Positions 1-8,878 of a stretch of 64,000 nucleotides of DNA are shown piece by piece. Below the pieces are notes generated by a model that worked only from the letters and a program-made list of their open reading frames with translations, was not told where the DNA came from and searched no databases. The DNA is from JBBROS01 sp963752225 (GTDB lineage Bacteria; Pseudomonadota; Alphaproteobacteria; Acetobacterales; Acetobacteraceae), in the NCBI GenBank assembly GCA_963752225.1, contig CAVVXS010000007.1:1302001-1366000 (forward strand), given 5' to 3'. Both the position numbers and the translations under genes were made by a program. The stretch's first letter is position 1, and each line of letters opens with the position of its first letter.

Positions 1-157
1 GATCCGCCACCTCGAGATCCTCCACGTCGCAGGCTTGATGGAATGCGACGAGCAGCTTGTCGGACAGGCGGCGGGAGTGACGCGGCAGTTGCAGCTGCGG
101 CGTCTCCTGCCCGTTAGCCGGCGCGGGCGGCTCGGTCGGAAACGCGCCCTGGTCCAT
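1..157 (-). CDS. Hypothetical protein, N-terminal fragment (runs off the window)
   Basis: Only the first 52 codons are present, because the gene reads leftwards off the edge. The ATG (155-157) has a GGAGG ribosome site six bases upstream, which makes this a real start. Residues 1-27 are rich in Pro and Gln. They are followed by RRLSDKLLVAFHQACD (29-44), which resembles the opening of short conserved unknown-function proteins I recall from Acetobacteraceae. No domain can be assigned from the visible part. It lies downstream of the HAD phosphatase and FNT channel on the same strand, separated by about 175 bases, so it may have its own promoter. Confidence 0.6.
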   Translation of the reverse strand, partial: MDQGAFPTEPPAPANGQETPQLQLPRHSRRLSDKLLVAFHQACDVEDLEVAD

Positions 158-332
158 TCGTGCCCTCCGTCGGCGCTAAATGTACATGACGTGCAGTGGC
201 GACGCACGGACAAAATTGTTGACGTTCGTTGCCGCTCACGATGGGCCGATCAGCCGACCCTCAGATCGCGCCAAAGTCCGCCGTCAGGACTGATACCGGG
301 TGCCTCGCTCGGATCGATCGCGCCAGTCGCGA

Positions 333-1010
333 TCAGCTTGGCGCATTCGGCGCGAGCGGCGAATGGTCGTACTGCGCCAGGAGATCGGTCGGGCTCTCGT
401 AGACTGCGATGCACCCCGCCTCGCGCAGACTGTCCTCGGGAAATCCCCCGCACAGCATGCCGATCGTGCGCAGTCCGGCCTTCGCGGCGGCCTGTGCGTC
501 GTAGGGGGTATCGCCCACGACGATGGCCTCCCCGGGGTCGACGTCGCCGAGCCTGGACATTGCGGCATTGAAGATGTCGGGCGCCGGCTTGGACGTCTCG
601 GCGTCGTCGGACGAGGTGTCCGCATCGGTGAGCCCTTCGATGTCCGCGATCTTCTTGTAGGTGTGGAGTTCGTCGCTTTTGGCCGATGAGGCCAGAACGA
701 TGCGGGTGCCATCCTCCCTGATACGCTCGAACAGGGCCCGCACGTTCGCAAACGGCCGGATCTTGGAGAGGTAGCGTTCCTTCAAGATCTCGCCGCGCCG
801 CTTGTTCAGGTCGTCCGCCGTGTCCTCCAGCTCCTTCCCGTCCAGGAAGACCGGCATGAGCTGATCGCCGCCCTTGCCGATCTGGCTGCGGACCGCGTCG
901 AAGGCGACGTCGTGGCCGAACTCCTTGAAGGCATCCACCCAAGCCTGGGCGTGGATATCGACGGAATCGACCAGCGTTCCGTCGACGTCGAAGATGACAG
1001 CTTTGAGCAT
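333..1010 (-). CDS. HAD-superfamily hydrolase, phosphoglycolate / beta-phosphoglucomutase-like
   Basis: A 225-residue soluble phosphatase of HAD subfamily I. All four motifs are visible: nucleophile and general acid Asp8/Asp10 in FDVDGTL, motif II in LASSAKS, the motif III lysine in SKPAPD, and the metal-binding GDTPYD. An alpha-helical cap lies between motifs I and II, as in phosphoglycolate phosphatase and beta-phosphoglucomutase relatives. The start is MLKAVIFD, because GGAGG sits six bases before it; a longer reading would add 18 unlikely residues. Substrate cannot be predicted. It follows the FNT channel gene on the same strand after 84 bases and could be co-transcribed with it. Confidence 0.85.
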   Translation of the reverse strand: MLKAVIFDVDGTLVDSVDIHAQAWVDAFKEFGHDVAFDAVRSQIGKGGDQLMPVFLDGKELEDTADDLNKRRGEILKERYLSKIRPFANVRALFERIREDGTRIVLASSAKSDELHTYKKIADIEGLTDADTSSDDAETSKPAPDIFNAAMSRLGDVDPGEAIVVGDTPYDAQAAAKAGLRTIGMLCGGFPEDSLREAGCIAVYESPTDLLAQYDHSPLAPNAPS

Positions 1011-1094
1011 TCGGGGCCTCCGTGAAGCCTGGCTAACGCGGCCGGGTCCCACGTGCCTCTTCACCTTCGTGACAGAGAGCCCAGCCAGACCGTG

Positions 1095-1916
1095 TCAGAT
1101 TTCCTGGCGGACCTGCGCATGGGCGAGCAGCGCGAATAGCCCGGTGCCGCCTGCGACATTGCCCAGCAGCGCCGGCAGGATGATCCCGCCCACCGCATGG
1201 CCCAAACCCGTCTGCCCGGCAAACACCATAAGAAAGGCCTCGGCGCTGCCGGCGACCACATGGGTAAAGTCGCCGAGCGCGATTGCGTATGTGAGCACGA
1301 GGACCACCCAGAATTCGTCGCCGCTCACTCCCGAACGGATCCAGGCCACGGATGCAATCAGGAACCCGGCCGGAACACCCTGGAGCATGATCTCGAGCGG
1401 CCCCTTGTGCAGCAGCGCACCCGAGACTTCGAGCATCGAAGCGGTCAGCTCCGGGCTTGTCAGGTGCAGGAAGATGTTGATGGCCGCCGCCATGCAACTC
1501 CCCAGCATGTTGCCGGCGAATACCACCGCCCATAGCCGCGCGGTGGTGGCAAGCTTGGTCCAGCCAGGTGAAGCCATGTTCGGCAGGACGGTGACAATGG
1601 TCTGTTCGGTGAACAGCTGCATCCGCCCGAGGATCACCATCAGGAACCCCAGGCTGTAGCCAACATCGGCGATCACGTCCCGCAAAGGCGTGCCGGCCGG
1701 CAGCTTGTGCTTCAGGGCTCCCTCGGCAATCACCGACGCCATGATGGTGATGCCCGCCGCCAGACCCGACCAGAACAGCGAGCCGACCGGACGGCTCAGT
1801 TCCGCCTCGCCCTGCCGGCGCACGACTTCGTAGATGATCCGCGCCCGGGGTGCGGACAACTCGTCGACGTTTCCTCGTTCGCCCTGCGTCATCCCGTCCT
1901 GGCGGCCGTCGGGCAT
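1095..1916 (-). CDS. Formate/nitrite transporter (FNT) family channel
   Basis: A 273-residue integral membrane protein with about six hydrophobic segments and the glycine-rich, small-residue helices of FNT pentameric channels, which pass small monovalent anions such as formate or nitrite. The cytoplasmic N-terminus (about 55 residues) contains the RARIIYEVVRRQGEAEL stretch seen in YfdC-like FNT proteins. The start is MPDGRQDG, supported by a strong AAGGGAGG site seven bases upstream; a longer open frame upstream lacks such a site. No formate dehydrogenase or nitrite reductase lies nearby, so the transported anion cannot be inferred from context. Confidence 0.85.
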   Translation of the reverse strand: MPDGRQDGMTQGERGNVDELSAPRARIIYEVVRRQGEAELSRPVGSLFWSGLAAGITIMASVIAEGALKHKLPAGTPLRDVIADVGYSLGFLMVILGRMQLFTEQTIVTVLPNMASPGWTKLATTARLWAVVFAGNMLGSCMAAAINIFLHLTSPELTASMLEVSGALLHKGPLEIMLQGVPAGFLIASVAWIRSGVSGDEFWVVLVLTYAIALGDFTHVVAGSAEAFLMVFAGQTGLGHAVGGIILPALLGNVAGGTGLFALLAHAQVRQEI

Positions 1917-2467
1917 GGCAGTACCTCCCTTTGATGTCACCAGACGTCGGGCATGGCTGCGAAGTTGCGGGATCCGCAACTTCGCAATTGCACGATCACA
2001 ACCGTCGTCGGCGCGGTCTCCGGCTTGCGGGGTTGCGCGGGCGCTCCAAGGCGGCGGCCAGGCGGTTGGCATCGTTATGCAGGGGCCGCGTGTCATTATC
2101 GGTGAACGCCCGCGGCTCGCGGCTGTCCATCGGCACGACGCTGGCGGGCGGCTGCTCGGCTAGCCCCACGATGACGACCGAGACCAATGCTCGCAAATCG
2201 TTGTCGCGCCCGCAGTAGCGAGGCGTCGGACCGGTCCTCTACTTCGATGTCGAGCGACACAGGTCGGAACTAACCCAGCCGCAAATGCTTGAAAGCACAC
2301 GACCGGAGTTGCCGAACGAACCTCACAGTGTCGGTTCGCATTCGTGTGACGTGAGCTCACAGACAGCAACAAGACGGCGGCCCGTGCATTGTCTCGAGAG
2401 ACAACGGATCAAGCGGTCACATGCCGGGTCCGCGTTTGAGACGCCGCCTCGACTACATTGAGGGAAC
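1917..2467. other. Gene-poor divergent promoter region
   Basis: This 551-base gap separates the leftward FNT gene from the rightward M61 peptidase gene and must hold both promoters. I find no convincing coding sequence in it; the short open frames have no ribosome site or recognisable protein pattern. It contains two perfect palindromes near the peptidase gene (listed separately). Confidence 0.5.
2389..2404. promoter_or_regulatory. Perfect 16-base palindrome, possible operator
   Basis: TTGTCTCGAGAGACAA is a perfect inverted repeat lying 63 bases before the M61 peptidase start. A second perfect palindrome, GTGAGCTCAC, lies at 2351-2360. Their place in a divergent intergenic region suggests binding sites for a dimeric regulator, but no family consensus is recognised. 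Confidence 0.35.
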
Positions 2468-4390
2468 ATGGAAACGCAAAAAGCTGCCGACAGGTCTAAC
2501 GTCGGTTTCAACAGAACGCCCACGTCCCGACGAGATGACGGAGCGGTGACCCGTATCGAGGCCGAGGGCGTCGGAGCGCCTCAGGACGTGCCTTATTGCA
2601 GCCTCATCACGCTCGAGATCGACGCTACGGATACCGTGAGGGGCATTGTCCGCGGGCGTCAGTCCGTGCCCGTCGCCACGGCCGGGGCGATGACGCTGCT
2701 CTATCCCAAGTGGATGCCCGGATACCATTCGCCGGAGAATCCGATCGAGTTGTTCGCCGGCCTCGAGATCAGGACGGGAGACACCTTGCTCGACTGGCGG
2801 CGGGACCCTGTCGAGGTTTACGCATTTCACATCGACATACCGGACGGAACAGACACGCTGGACATCCGGTTCCAATTCCTGTCTCCCACCACGTCGGGGC
2901 AGGGCAATGTCGTCGTCACCGAGGACCTGCTTAACTTGCAGTGGGGCCGCATGGTGCTCTACCCGGCCGGCTACTACTCGCGTCGAATCCACGTCCAAGC
3001 GACCGCGATCTTGCCGGAAGGTTGGGCCTTCTCGACCGTGCTGCAGCCTGAGGACCACGAGGGATCCACCGTGCGGTTCGAGCCGACATCGCTCGACGTC
3101 CTGGTGGACTCGCCGCTGATGGCGGGGCGCCACATGCGGGAGGTCGCACTGGCCGAGGGCGGTACGGTACGGCTCAGCTTGTTCGGGCATGACGCGGCGG
3201 ATCTCGACATGACGAGCGAGCAGATCGGACTGCACGCAGCGCTGGTCGCGCAGGCGGAGACGCTGTTCGCGTCCCGGCACTTCGATCGTTACCGCTTCCT
3301 GGTGGCACTCAGCGACGAACTGGGCGGCGGCGGCATCGAACATCACCGTTCCGCCGAAATCATCGTGCCACCGAACTACTTTCGTAACTGGGATACCAAC
3401 TTTCCAAAGCGGGACGTGTTCTCCCACGAGTTCATCCATTCCTGGAACGGCAAGTTCCGGCGCGCCTCAAACTCATGGACGCCGAGCTTCGAACTTCCCA
3501 TTCGCAATAGCCTGATGTGGCTGTACGAGGGACAAACTCAGTATTGGGGTCATGTGCTCACCGCACGTGCCGGGCTTTGGTCCACCGACAACGCGTTACA
3601 AACGCTCGCCAAGGTAGCCGCGACTTACGACGTGCGACCGGGTGGGTTGTGGCGGACCATGGCCGACACGACGGAGGATCCGGTCATCAACGGGCGCGCG
3701 CCCATGCCGTGGCCGAGCTGGCAGCGCAATGAGGACTATTACTCGGAGGGCCAGCTGCTCTGGCTCGCGATCGATACATTGATCCGCGAACTTTCCGGGG
3801 ATCGGCGTTCGCTCGACGACTTCGCCCGCGCCTTCTTCGGCATGGACGACGGATCAATGGACACCAATACGTATACGTTCGACGATATCGTCGAAACCCT
3901 GAACAGCATTGTCGAGCATGATTGGAGCAACCTGCTGACGAGCGAACTCCGCAATCGCAACCCGGGCGCTCCTTTGAAGGGCCTGGAACGTGGCGGGTAT
4001 GGGTTGGTGTATCGTGAATACCGTAACGATTTCTGCAAAAGGTTCGACGCGCTCGCCGGTCAGTTCGACATGCGCTTTTCAATCGGGCTCAACATCAGCG
4101 ATAGCGGCACGATCCAGGAGGTGATGTGGGACAGTGCAGCGTTCCTTGCTGGGCTGACGTCCGGAGCATTGATCCAACGTGTCAACGACGAGACTTACAG
4201 CGCGCAATCCATCGGCGATGCCGTCGAAGCGGCTCGGAATGGCGCCCCACTCCGCCTCACCGTGAAATCTCGTTCCCAGTCGAGGCCGCGGGACGTGATG
4301 GTCGATTATCAAGCAGGACATCGTTTCCCCCATCTTGAGCCGTTACCGGGTGCACGCCCTCGGCTCGACGAGATCTTGGCGGCGCGCTGA
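2468..4390 (+). CDS. M61 family metallopeptidase with C-terminal PDZ domain
   Basis: A 640-residue protein of the M61 glycyl-aminopeptidase type. An N-terminal beta-rich domain (about 40-230) precedes the zinc catalytic domain, which carries HEFIHSWN at 320-327 (zinc His320 and His324, catalytic Glu321) and WLYEGQTQYW around 351-360, whose Glu354 is the likely third zinc ligand. A PDZ-like domain occupies about 540-620. Length matches the family. The chosen ATG has a close AGGGA; an internal GTG at the VTRIEAEG position is an alternative that would drop about 27 poorly conserved residues. No clear signal peptide is seen. It stands alone, divergent from the FNT gene. Confidence 0.88.
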   Translation: METQKAADRSNVGFNRTPTSRRDDGAVTRIEAEGVGAPQDVPYCSLITLEIDATDTVRGIVRGRQSVPVATAGAMTLLYPKWMPGYHSPENPIELFAGLEIRTGDTLLDWRRDPVEVYAFHIDIPDGTDTLDIRFQFLSPTTSGQGNVVVTEDLLNLQWGRMVLYPAGYYSRRIHVQATAILPEGWAFSTVLQPEDHEGSTVRFEPTSLDVLVDSPLMAGRHMREVALAEGGTVRLSLFGHDAADLDMTSEQIGLHAALVAQAETLFASRHFDRYRFLVALSDELGGGGIEHHRSAEIIVPPNYFRNWDTNFPKRDVFSHEFIHSWNGKFRRASNSWTPSFELPIRNSLMWLYEGQTQYWGHVLTARAGLWSTDNALQTLAKVAATYDVRPGGLWRTMADTTEDPVINGRAPMPWPSWQRNEDYYSEGQLLWLAIDTLIRELSGDRRSLDDFARAFFGMDDGSMDTNTYTFDDIVETLNSIVEHDWSNLLTSELRNRNPGAPLKGLERGGYGLVYREYRNDFCKRFDALAGQFDMRFSIGLNISDSGTIQEVMWDSAAFLAGLTSGALIQRVNDETYSAQSIGDAVEAARNGAPLRLTVKSRSQSRPRDVMVDYQAGHRFPHLEPLPGARPRLDEILAAR

Positions 4391-4637
4391 CAGGGTATTC
4401 AGCCAGTGAAGCTTGAGGCGCCGCAGCCCCGCTTCGTAGGTGGTGGAGTGTCGGCGCGCGAACGCGAGGAGGCGACCACTGACCATGCCGACCCTGGCCG
4501 CCGAGGCGGGGCCGACGCCAGGTAGGACATCGCCGACCGGTGTGAACCGCAACACGCATGAGCAAATGACAGCAGCTGACAGTCGGCGGCAATATTCGCG
4601 CATTCTATTGGCGTCCTGCTGAAAGCGTGATGCTCAG

Positions 4638-4895
4638 ATGGCTGTCGAAGTGCCGAGTGGCCTCCACATGAAGAAAGAACCAAAGGAGCAGTTTGTGACG
4701 GACCAAAATGAAGCGGGCTTGGTGCCAGTCGGAGCTGAAGGCGCACAGCTGAAGCAGAAGATCACGAATGACAAGATCGAAGCGAAGGCGGAAAAGTTCG
4801 ATCCCGGTATGGCCATGCTAGGCACCGACAACGAAGCCGGCGCGATGCCTGATGCGGAAGGCATGGCATTGGCACGCAAAGCATCCAAGCCTTAA
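4638..4895 (+). CDS. Small hydrophilic hypothetical protein
   Basis: An 85-residue frame rich in Lys, Glu and Ala with no hydrophobic segment. The core VPVGAEGAQLKQKITNDKIE looks like an ordinary acidic soluble protein rather than a shadow frame. Base composition at third codon positions appears lower in GC than in the surrounding genes, which fits acquired or fast-evolving DNA. No strong ribosome site precedes either the first ATG or the internal ATG before KKEPKEQ (4668), so the start is uncertain. No family is recognised. The 247 bases between it and the M61 gene show no gene. Confidence 0.45.
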   Translation: MAVEVPSGLHMKKEPKEQFVTDQNEAGLVPVGAEGAQLKQKITNDKIEAKAEKFDPGMAMLGTDNEAGAMPDAEGMALARKASKP

Positions 4896-5141
4896 GCGCG
4901 ACAGCCTCAACTCGACGCCGAACGTTTACGCGGCGTGGCAGGTGCGCCGATCAAGGCCCTGGCATCGGACGGTTCGGCCATGAAGGTCGTGAACCGTCCG
5001 GGCGACGAGGTGTCCATTGAGGGCGTGGTCTGCTCGAGGTGGCAAGACGCCGTGTTGGAGCACGCAACCGGTCGTGGAGGGATGTTCCCGCGGAGTTGTG
5101 GCAGCAATCGGCGGCAACGACGGTGACGTGAAGCTGAGCCT

Positions 5142-5167
5142 GGAACCTCCGGCATATGGGACCCGTA
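5142..5167 (+). promoter_or_regulatory. Candidate EcfG-type (general stress) promoter
   Basis: GGAACC at 5142-5147 is followed, with a 17-base spacer after GGAAC, by CGTA at 5164-5167. The alphaproteobacterial general-stress sigma factor EcfG recognises GGAAC and CGTT separated by 16-17 bases, so this is one mismatch from consensus. It lies about 30 bases upstream of the small membrane-peptide gene at 5199. One site judged by eye is weak evidence. Confidence 0.35.
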
Positions 5168-5198
5168 TAGCTGACGTTGCCAAACGACGGAGTTCAAC

Positions 5199-5285
5199 AT
5201 GCCGCAAATGTTTGACTGGATCTTCTTTGCCATCGTCATCCCGGTTCCCGCGCTCCTCCTCTTGGACTGGCTCAGGGATCACTAG
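5199..5285 (+). CDS. 28-residue single-span membrane peptide
   Basis: A tiny frame encoding one hydrophobic helix: MPQMFDWIFFAIV, then Pro-Val-Pro and a Leu-rich stretch, ending in Trp-Leu-Arg-Asp-His. GGAG lies six bases before the ATG, and a possible EcfG-type promoter lies just upstream. The two prolines in the middle could kink the helix. Such small inner-membrane peptides are common among stress-response genes, but no named family is recognised. The other parts of the 4896-5405 stretch hold no convincing gene. Confidence 0.5.
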   Translation: MPQMFDWIFFAIVIPVPALLLLDWLRDH

Positions 5286-5405
5286 GCGCAGGATGCGATT
5301 GTCGTTTGCTTGGCGTTCCCTCGCCAGAGCGTCGGCGGTCGCGGGACCCTGCTGCGCCACTCCCCCGGCCGGGCGCTCAGGCACTTGATCGGTTGATGTT
5401 CGTGA

Positions 5406-6560
5406 ATGTCGCAGAGGAGCGGAACGCTGGACGCTGTTTCTGAAACCCGGCCGGACTGGAGCGTCTCCCTCGTTCTGGCAGGCGGGGCTGCTTTGGGGGC
5501 CTTCGAAGCGGGTGCTTATGCGGCGCTGCATGAAGCAGGCGGGCCGCTGCCAAGTTGGCTGGCCGGATCATCGATTGGCGCCGTCAATGCCGCCATCATC
5601 GCCGGCAACGTCCCCGAGCGGCGCGTTGCACGCTTGAAGCAGTTCTGGGACGGAGTCGCGGCAGACCCGTTGCCGGTCACTTCGTTCTGGTTCGGCGTCC
5701 CGGCGGCGGGATCGTGGCGGCGGGCCTATAACCGGGCCGGTGTCGCGGAAACTCTCATGTTCGGTCGCCCGGGCATGTTCCGGCCCCGCATGGCGCCGGG
5801 CCCGCGGGTGGGAGTCGACGACGTATCCGCCCTCTACGACCTCGCCCCGATGCGGGAAAGCTTGGAGCAGCTGATCGACTTCGATTTGCTGAACAACGGC
5901 CCGGTCCGGGTCACCGTGGCGGCGACAGACGTCGTCAGCGGAGCGCGGATCGTGTTCGATACCGGACTGGGCCAGCGCATCGGGCCTGAGCATGTCATGG
6001 CGTCCTCGGCCATGCTGCCGCTGTTCGCCCCCATCGAGGTTGAGGGCCGGCTGCTGGGCGATGGGGGTCTGTCGGCCAACGCGCCGTTCGATGTCGTCCT
6101 TGACGCTCCAGCTTCGACGGACCGGCTGTGTTTCGTCGTCGATCTCTTCGCGCGCGAGGGCAGCCGCCCGCAATCGTTGGCAGCATCGCTGTCGCGCGCG
6201 ACCGACCTTGCCTTTGGCAATCAATCCCGACGTATCCTGCAGGGGCAGGAGACCGAGCAGCGCCTGCGTGCGATGATCGGCGAGCTGGCCGCACATCTGC
6301 CGACGGAGTTGCGGGAGGACCCTGGTCTGTCCTCCATCCTCGCAGAGGGGACCGTGCACCGGACAAAGCTGCTGTTCCTCAGCTTTCGCGCCAAGCTCGA
6401 CGAGACCGGGCCGGGTAAGATGCTCGACTTCTCCCGCGCAACATTGGCCGACCGCTGGCAGGCTGGTGCGATCGAGATGCGGGCGAGCCTGCGATCCCTT
6501 GAAACCCCGCATGAGCACCGGCCCGAAACCGAACCGCTCATGGAGCACGTCCGCGCCTGA
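5406..6560 (+). CDS. Patatin-like phospholipase
   Basis: A 384-residue acyl hydrolase of the patatin family (RssA / ExoU fold). The oxyanion loop GGAALG lies at 26-31, the nucleophile elbow GSSIG at 54-58 (Ser56), and the catalytic Asp in DGG at 219-221, completing the Ser-Asp dyad. No signal peptide is seen, so it probably acts on lipids from the cytoplasmic side. The ATG used gives a protein starting about 18 residues before the first strand; the ribosome site is weak, and the GTG before SETRPDW is another possible start. It is monocistronic, with a good terminator about 280 bases downstream. Confidence 0.88.
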   Translation: MSQRSGTLDAVSETRPDWSVSLVLAGGAALGAFEAGAYAALHEAGGPLPSWLAGSSIGAVNAAIIAGNVPERRVARLKQFWDGVAADPLPVTSFWFGVPAAGSWRRAYNRAGVAETLMFGRPGMFRPRMAPGPRVGVDDVSALYDLAPMRESLEQLIDFDLLNNGPVRVTVAATDVVSGARIVFDTGLGQRIGPEHVMASSAMLPLFAPIEVEGRLLGDGGLSANAPFDVVLDAPASTDRLCFVVDLFAREGSRPQSLAASLSRATDLAFGNQSRRILQGQETEQRLRAMIGELAAHLPTELREDPGLSSILAEGTVHRTKLLFLSFRAKLDETGPGKMLDFSRATLADRWQAGAIEMRASLRSLETPHEHRPETEPLMEHVRA

Positions 6561-7133
6561 ACGGCGCTGGTGCGACGGCATTGTTGCTGGCCGACGGCGG
6601 ACCTCCAAAGTTGCTGGGATTTCCGGCAGGTCCGCCAGACAACGCCGTGCTAAGCCGGTTACTCGGGCCCGACGACGACGACGAGGTACCGGACCGATAC
6701 GAAGAACAATCGTCGCTGTCGCCAACCGACACGCTGTTCACGCCCTCTTCAACCAAATCATAATCCACTTAAGTCTGACGCGAAAACAGGGCGGACTATT
6801 ATCGCCAAGTTCAGGATCTATCTCTTGAACTTCTCCCTAAACTAGCGGCGCCTCCGGGTGCCGCTCCTTTTTGTCTCGGTCCGTCTGTTCCTTTGGGCTC
6901 AGCTTATCAGCGTGACGTGCCAGTGCGTGCTTGACGCCGGTCCCGCCACGATCCTTGGATGAGTGCCTGACGGCGTGAGCCACCAGTTCATTGGCCGCGA
7001 CGGCAAGCTAGACGGCCCGGGCCAACGGCACGTCCGGCGCTTGCGTTGAGCGCTGCCAACGATGCCGAGGCGAATACGGTCGCGGCTAACCTGTGTATGC
7101 GACGCGAACAGCGGACCGGCGCTATGTTGCGCG
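6561..7133. other. Gene-poor stretch
   Basis: About 570 bases between the patatin gene and a small conserved gene. It holds a rho-independent terminator at 6844-6872 and no convincing gene. A short acidic frame (6581-6763) exists, but it starts at TTG without a ribosome site. Confidence 0.5.
6844..6872 (+). terminator. Rho-independent terminator
   Basis: AGCGGC pairs with GCCGCT, extended inwards by three more pairs around a 4-base loop, and is followed by CCTTTTTG. Stem plus T run is a classic intrinsic terminator for rightward transcription, probably ending the patatin transcript. Confidence 0.75.
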
Positions 7134-7388
7134 ATGCCTCTAACCCCCGATCCCCACGGCCAAGCGGCTCTCATGCTGTGCGAGAGCCTTCTGCTTTTGC
7201 TTGTGGGTAAAGGCGTCATTGCCAAAGAGGAGGCCGTCGAAGCGATCGACGTCGTTCTCGACGTCAAGCGCGAAGTCGCTGGGGTCCAGGAAGGCGTGGT
7301 GGTGAGCCTGGCCTCGATCGGCTTGCTGCAAAGCCTGGCGCGGAGCATCACCGCGTCGGCAATGCCAGAGCACTCGGATCCTTCATAA
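7134..7388 (+). CDS. Small conserved hypothetical protein (84 aa)
   Basis: The frame encodes an amphipathic, probably all-helical protein: ALMLCESLLLLLVGKGVI is followed by a Glu/Val-rich helix and a final SLASIGLLQSLARSI helix. The start MPLTPDPHGQ is chosen because short proteins with the DPHGQAALMLCESL pattern are, from memory, found in other alphaproteobacteria. A longer frame adds 24 unlikely residues. The ribosome site is poor. Function is unknown. It lies upstream of a Crp/Fnr regulator on the same strand, 141 bases apart. Confidence 0.65.
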   Translation: MPLTPDPHGQAALMLCESLLLLLVGKGVIAKEEAVEAIDVVLDVKREVAGVQEGVVVSLASIGLLQSLARSITASAMPEHSDPS

Positions 7389-7529
7389 GGGCAGGCTCGG
7401 TAGCCATCTATTGCAGGCCTGCCGATTTTCATGCCGAGGAGTCCTCTCCACGGCAATCGTTCGCGTCTGCCTCGAATTACCGACGGAGAGTCGTTCTGGC
7501 ATTAACCAAGATAAGGTCTGGAACTTGGG

Positions 7530-8372
7530 ATGATGCTTGAAGCAGGACGGGGCAACGAGCCCAAGTCAGTCATGCCAGCCAGCGGCAATCCCTTGACGCG
7601 CAAGCTGTCGCATTTCAGCCCGCTCTCCGAGTCCGACCGCGCAGTGCTGGACGGTTTTGCCGAGCGCGAGGAGCATTACCCGGCCGACGTGGACCTCGTC
7701 AGCGAGGGCATGGTGCCACGGTCGGTGCTTCTGGTGCGAACCGGCATGGCGGTTCGCTACCGCGTTCTGCCGAACGGAGGGCGCCAGATCATGACGTTCC
7801 TCATCCCCGGCGACCTATGCGACATGCACGTGTTTCTGCTCAAAGCGATGGATCACTCGATCGGCACGATCACCCCCGTCTCGGTAACGCCGATCTCGCG
7901 CGACGCCATCATGGGCCTGTTTGGCCATCGGCCGCGCATCTCGCCGGCGCTGTGGTGGAGTTCGCTGCAAGAGGAGGCGATGCTGCGCGAACGCATCGTC
8001 TCGCTCGGTCGCCGCGATGCGCGCGGGCGGATTGCGTATCTGCTCTGCGAATTGCTTTGGCGGCATGCGGCCGTGGGACTGGCGGATGGCGACGCGTTCA
8101 GCCTGCCGCTGACCCAGACGGAGCTTGGCGACACGCTCGGCCTGACGCCGGTGCACGTCAACCGCGTGCTGAAGGAGTTCCGGGAGCGGCGGCTGATCTC
8201 GATCAAGCAGCGCATGATCAACCTGATCGACCTCGAAGGCTTGCAGGCCATTGCCGACTTCAACCAGGACTACCTGCACCTGGGTGGCGCCCCGGCCGAG
8301 GTGGTCCGCTACTTCGACCGGCTGGAAGACGCCGGACGCCGCTGCGATCACGAGCCGATCGAACCACGCTGA
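7530..8372 (+). CDS. Crp/Fnr family transcriptional regulator
   Basis: A 280-residue DNA-binding regulator. A cyclic-nucleotide-binding-like beta-barrel spans about 30-145 (FLIPGDLCDMHVF, the usual turn of the barrel). A dimer helix around 150-180 leads to a winged-helix domain with LPLTQTELGDTLGLTPVHVNR... as recognition region (about 195-225). No cysteine cluster for an Fnr-type iron-sulfur centre is present. The phosphate-binding arginine motif of true cAMP receptors is also not evident, so the signal is unknown. An internal ATG at 7572 is an alternative start. Confidence 0.88.
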   Translation: MMLEAGRGNEPKSVMPASGNPLTRKLSHFSPLSESDRAVLDGFAEREEHYPADVDLVSEGMVPRSVLLVRTGMAVRYRVLPNGGRQIMTFLIPGDLCDMHVFLLKAMDHSIGTITPVSVTPISRDAIMGLFGHRPRISPALWWSSLQEEAMLRERIVSLGRRDARGRIAYLLCELLWRHAAVGLADGDAFSLPLTQTELGDTLGLTPVHVNRVLKEFRERRLISIKQRMINLIDLEGLQAIADFNQDYLHLGGAPAEVVRYFDRLEDAGRRCDHEPIEPR

Positions 8373-8878
8373 TCAAAAAGACCCGCCCTTGAACGCCAAG
8401 GGTCCGGGCACGCGAATGAGAACAGACGGGCCCGGAACGGCTGAAGCCAAATTGGTTGTGAAAGCGCTCGGCCGACCGCTCAAGCAAATCGCGAAGGGGT
8501 GCACCACCGCCTCGTGAGGGCGACTGCGCGGCGCTGAACCGTAGCGCGTTGTGCCGGGTCGAACGCTCGATCAGCGTCGCGGCGTGCGATCCCGTGATTC
8601 CACGCTGGAACTGACAACGTCCGACCAAGCGCAGCCCTTGTCCCGCTCAGGTCTGTGCAGCAAGGCGGAACGCTGCGGGGAGCGAAGCGGCAGGCCGGCA
8701 GCGACGGCGCGCTCACCAATAGCAAGATCGTGCCGTACCGGCCGCCCGCTTACAAAGTCGCGACGTGGGACCAAGCGAACGTGATTGCACCCGCTGCGCT
8801 CAGCCGCCGTTCCGCCTTGCATCGCATCCAGCAAATACTTGCGGCGTGCGACTGAAACGCGATTCAAAGGAGTTTAAA
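8373..8878. other. Gene-poor stretch
   Basis: About 505 bases between the Crp/Fnr gene and the lipoprotein gene. No frame with a ribosome site and credible protein sequence was found, and no clear terminator or repeat. Confidence 0.5.

Noticed and set aside
6581..6763. Acidic 60-codon frame
   Set aside because: TTG start without ribosome site and low-complexity sequence (a run of Asp); the stretch also has an open frame on the other strand.
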